Below are positions 4,339-6,597 of a stretch of 6,597 nucleotides of DNA, piece by piece. The stretch covers positions 1 through 6,597 of the forward strand of contig CALZBV010000142.1 of assembly GCA_945622055.1 (NCBI GenBank), read 5' to 3'. The stretch is from an uncultured Clostridia bacterium. GTDB taxonomy: Bacteria > Bacillota > Clostridia > Lachnospirales > Lachnospiraceae. Positions within the stretch are counted from its first letter, which is position 1; each line of letters begins with the position of its first letter. The notes below the pieces were generated by a model, which saw only the letters and a list, made by a program, of their open reading frames with translations, was not told the origin of the DNA and did no database searches. The position numbers were made by a program, and so were the translations under genes.

Positions 4339-5280
4339 TTATTTACCCGTCTTTCTCATATTCGACTCAAACTGTCTCTGATATCCAAGCCAGCCTGTTT
4401 CCTCCGTTCCGGAGAATAACTCCGTAACTGCCTCCATCTTTGCATCCAGATTATCTGCCATAGAAAGTGCAACTGCCTCCGCAAGGGCCGGCTTCTTCGG
4501 GGAACCGTACTCCAGCTCTCCATGATGAGCCAGAATACAGTGTAACAGCTCATTCTTACGCTTTACGGCAAAACCGCCGAGTCTGTCCATCCGCTTGGAT
4601 AACCAGTCTGCACCAATGTATATATGACCGAGCAGCTGCCCCGCATCGGTATAATCATTTTCCGGGAACGAAGAAAGCTCTGCAAGCTTTCCGACATCAT
4701 GAAACATCGCCGCCGTAAGCAATAAATCACGATCCAGAACCGGATACTGACTTGCAAGGAAAACACAAACCTTTGTTACCGAAAGCGTGTGTTCCAAAAG
4801 TCCTCCTACAAATCCATGATGCATCGCCTTTGCAGCAGAGTGCTTCTGAAACATCTCCGTAAACTTTGGGTCTTCCTTAAAGTAGCTTTCCAAAAGACGT
4901 TTAAAATTCTCATCTCCAATCGTGGAAATAATCGAAAGCAGCTCCTTATACATCTCCTCCACATTTTTTGTAGTACAAGGCATGTATTCTCCAATTTCGT
5001 ATTCTCCCTCAGAAAGCCTTCTGACCCGGCGGATATTCAGCTGAAGCGTCCCCTGAAAACTCTGCACCTGGCCTTCCACATGGATGTAATCCAGCGCACT
5101 AAAATCACTGATCCCCGGATTGTTCAAATCCCAGATTTTGCCATCCAGTGTTCCGGTTTTATCCTGTAACGTAAGAGAATCATAACTCTTTCCGTTTTTT
5201 GCCTGCAACGTCTGCTTCGACTTGCAGAAATAGGTCTCCGAAACCATCTCTCCGTCACGCAGTTCCTTAATATATCTCAT
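4339..5280 (-). CDS. yhaM: 3'-5' exoribonuclease YhaM (OB-fold plus HD domain)
   Basis: A 313-residue cytoplasmic metal-dependent exoribonuclease that trims RNA 3' ends; the length matches B. subtilis YhaM (about 314). Residues 12-90 are an OB-fold nucleic-acid-binding domain (LTLQDKTGTLDGKIWD, then YIHVEGQVQSFQGTLQLNI). The HD phosphohydrolase domain covers about 150-285: the H154/H155 region, H164 in GGLLEHT, the metal-binding pair H194-D195 in FHDVGK, H219 in LGHI, H252-H253 in AHHGE and D276 in MADNLDAK. All expected metal ligands appear present. The ATG at 5280 has GGAGG 7 nt upstream. It sits between the HtrA-like gene (19 nt gap) and rlmD (5 nt gap) in one operon. Pairing an RNA exonuclease with an rRNA methyltransferase suggests a shared expression level rather than a complex. 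Confidence 0.95.
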   Translation of the reverse strand: MRYIKELRDGEMVSETYFCKSKQTLQAKNGKSYDSLTLQDKTGTLDGKIWDLNNPGISDFSALDYIHVEGQVQSFQGTLQLNIRRVRRLSEGEYEIGEYMPCTTKNVEEMYKELLSIISTIGDENFKRLLESYFKEDPKFTEMFQKHSAAKAMHHGFVGGLLEHTLSVTKVCVFLASQYPVLDRDLLLTAAMFHDVGKLAELSSFPENDYTDAGQLLGHIYIGADWLSKRMDRLGGFAVKRKNELLHCILAHHGELEYGSPKKPALAEAVALSMADNLDAKMEAVTELFSGTEETGWLGYQRQFESNMRKTGK

Positions 5281-5299
5281 AACAAATCCTCCAAAAAAA

Positions 5300-6597
5300 T
5301 CAATGCGCTCTATACTCCAGCATCACAGGAATATCCTGTTCCTTACGTTCTCCTGCAGTATCACGGCTTACGGTAAACCAGCAGCTCCTGCCTGTGGATA
5401 CCGAATTCAGAATATGATGGAAGCCCTCTACAGACTCAACCGTGCTTCCATTGACCTTCACAATAATATCACCAACCTTAAGACCGGCAGAAAGTGCCGG
5501 AGACGACGTCTGAACCTCAGAAATGTATATTCCACCCGGAACATGGTACTTGTCCTTCACACTATCAGAGACCGTCTCGGCATAAATTCCGCAGAATACC
5601 CTTGATCTTTTGTTCAGCAGTCGTTCAACCTCTCCATAAATACGGCCAATTGATGCCGCACAGAAGATTCCGGTTTCCCCATTATTTAACGAGGCACTGA
5701 GGATTCCAAGCACCCTCCCCTCCATATCAAACACAAAACCATCACCTCCGGCATATTCCGTAATATTGGTCGTAAAATACAGTATCGTATCATCCGTAAG
5801 CTTAACCGGCTCCGCTGCCCCGGTAATCATTCCAACCTCAATGGCATTTATATGCTGATTCGGCGTTCCCAAAATCACAACCGGTGTTCCGGATACGGCA
5901 CCATCCAGCATGAACTCAGCCGCCTTTGGCAGAAACTCCTCTGTTGCCCCCGCAATAACAGATTTTGCCACTGAAATTATTGCAAGACGGTAATTTGTGT
6001 CATAGGAATACAGACTTGCCGGGAGTACATCACCATTTCCAATAATCACTTCCAGCTTCGTTGCCCCCTCAATGCTGTCCAGATTGACTAAGAAAAACAA
6101 CTCCTGCTCTGTCGAGCTTACAAACAGACCGGTTGCAGCCTTCTTCGTCTCATAGGTCTCTTCAAACCAGTCAACGCCTTCTGTGATTGCTGAAATCCGA
6201 ATCAGGGATTTCCCCGCCTGCTTTGCCAGCATTGCAATCCCCTCATAATACTCCTGAATAATCGGAAGACCGTTGATTTTTTCTGCTCCTTCAGCTCCCG
6301 GATCCGTTCCTTCTCCGACCGAAACTGTTATCTGAGGGTTCCGGTTCTGGGAATTATCCGACAGATCCGGAGTCAGCAAAGCAGTCGGCTGGTTTCCTGT
6401 TTTGTTGTCTTCTGTTTTTTGCTGATTCTGCTTGTTCGAGGTAAGAACCTGATGCAACAGGTCATCCATGCCCCAGTGCTTTACCAAAAAACGCTCCGTA
6501 ACCGCAAACACACCACCGGCAATCATACCAAATAAAACAGCAAAGACAATCGTCTTTCCAAGGAAATGTACGATCATCCGTACTCTTTTTTTCTTTT
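5300..6597 (-). CDS. Membrane-anchored HtrA-like PDZ protein, apparently catalytically dead (5' end beyond the window)
   Basis: A trypsin-like/PDZ protein of the HtrA (DegP/DegQ) type. Counted from the ATG at 6577, 425 residues are visible. However, the frame stays open to the right edge with basic codons (KKKRVR) directly before it and no good SD, so the true start is probably outside and this Met internal. Residues 8-28 are a membrane anchor with a basic, cytoplasmic side before it; 45-100 are a polar Gln/Asn/Thr linker; about 120-315 form a chymotrypsin-like fold; about 328-420 a PDZ domain (PALSAGLKVGDIIVKVNG). Aligned by eye to HtrA, all three catalytic positions are changed: LTNNHVVEGA becomes LVNLDSIEGA (D167 for His), RTDLAVLK becomes NYRLAIIS (R197 for Asp), and GNSGGP becomes EYAGGDG (A276 for Ser). 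It probably binds envelope proteins or peptides rather than cutting them. First visible gene of the operon with yhaM and rlmD. Confidence 0.85.
   Translation of the reverse strand, partial: KKKRVRMIVHFLGKTIVFAVLFGMIAGGVFAVTERFLVKHWGMDDLLHQVLTSNKQNQQKTEDNKTGNQPTALLTPDLSDNSQNRNPQITVSVGEGTDPGAEGAEKINGLPIIQEYYEGIAMLAKQAGKSLIRISAITEGVDWFEETYETKKAATGLFVSSTEQELFFLVNLDSIEGATKLEVIIGNGDVLPASLYSYDTNYRLAIISVAKSVIAGATEEFLPKAAEFMLDGAVSGTPVVILGTPNQHINAIEVGMITGAAEPVKLTDDTILYFTTNITEYAGGDGFVFDMEGRVLGILSASLNNGETGIFCAASIGRIYGEVERLLNKRSRVFCGIYAETVSDSVKDKYHVPGGIYISEVQTSSPALSAGLKVGDIIVKVNGSTVESVEGFHHILNSVSTGRSCWFTVSRDTAGERKEQDIPVMLEYRAH

Noticed and set aside
1..6597. CRISPR array, tRNA, rRNA, insertion sequence or complete integration module
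   Set aside because: No spaced repeats, tRNA-like cloverleaf, rRNA sequence, transposase, integrase or relaxase signature was seen in any frame.

Overview
The window looks like a low-to-mid GC Bacillota genome, most likely a clostridial gut-type bacterium of the Lachnospiraceae. This is inferred from strong AGGAGG-type ribosome binding sites, a YhaM exonuclease, a clostridial RlmD and a SymE-like gene; no rRNA is present to prove it. It divides into a compact housekeeping operon on the right (about 2653-6597, minus strand) and an AT-richer accessory segment on the left (1-2590). The left part looks like part of a mobile or integrated island, but no integrase, relaxase or transposase is visible.

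Right part. Three minus-strand genes are read right to left with short gaps: a membrane-anchored HtrA-like PDZ protein whose catalytic triad appears fully replaced (open at the right edge), the 3'-5' exoribonuclease YhaM (19 nt gap), and the 23S rRNA uracil methyltransferase RlmD (5 nt gap). A strong intrinsic terminator at 2653-2691 ends the operon. This is an RNA processing and modification operon preceded by an envelope protein.

Left part. A two-gene minus-strand unit (2240-2560 and 1944-2228) encodes a SymE-like/AbrB-fold protein and a small histidine-rich protein that starts at TTG. It converges on a plus-strand gene (1179-1898) for a sigma-region-4-like HTH protein with a four-cysteine cluster; a strong terminator lies between them. 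Upstream of the HTH gene is a long, structured 5' leader: nested stems, a possible pseudoknot, a stem that brackets a ribosome binding site, and an unlisted 31-codon ORF with an ideal Shine-Dalgarno that overlaps the HTH gene start. Divergently transcribed is an XRE-family regulator (106-777, minus) with palindromes and repeated CGAATA-type boxes over its promoter. The same 10-bp box recurs before another gene that starts at the extreme left edge.

Inferred circuit: the XRE protein represses itself, the left-edge gene and perhaps the divergent HTH/sigma-like gene, whose expression is also controlled at the RNA and translation level by its leader and overlapping small ORF. The leader plus small ORF is the most likely undescribed element here.
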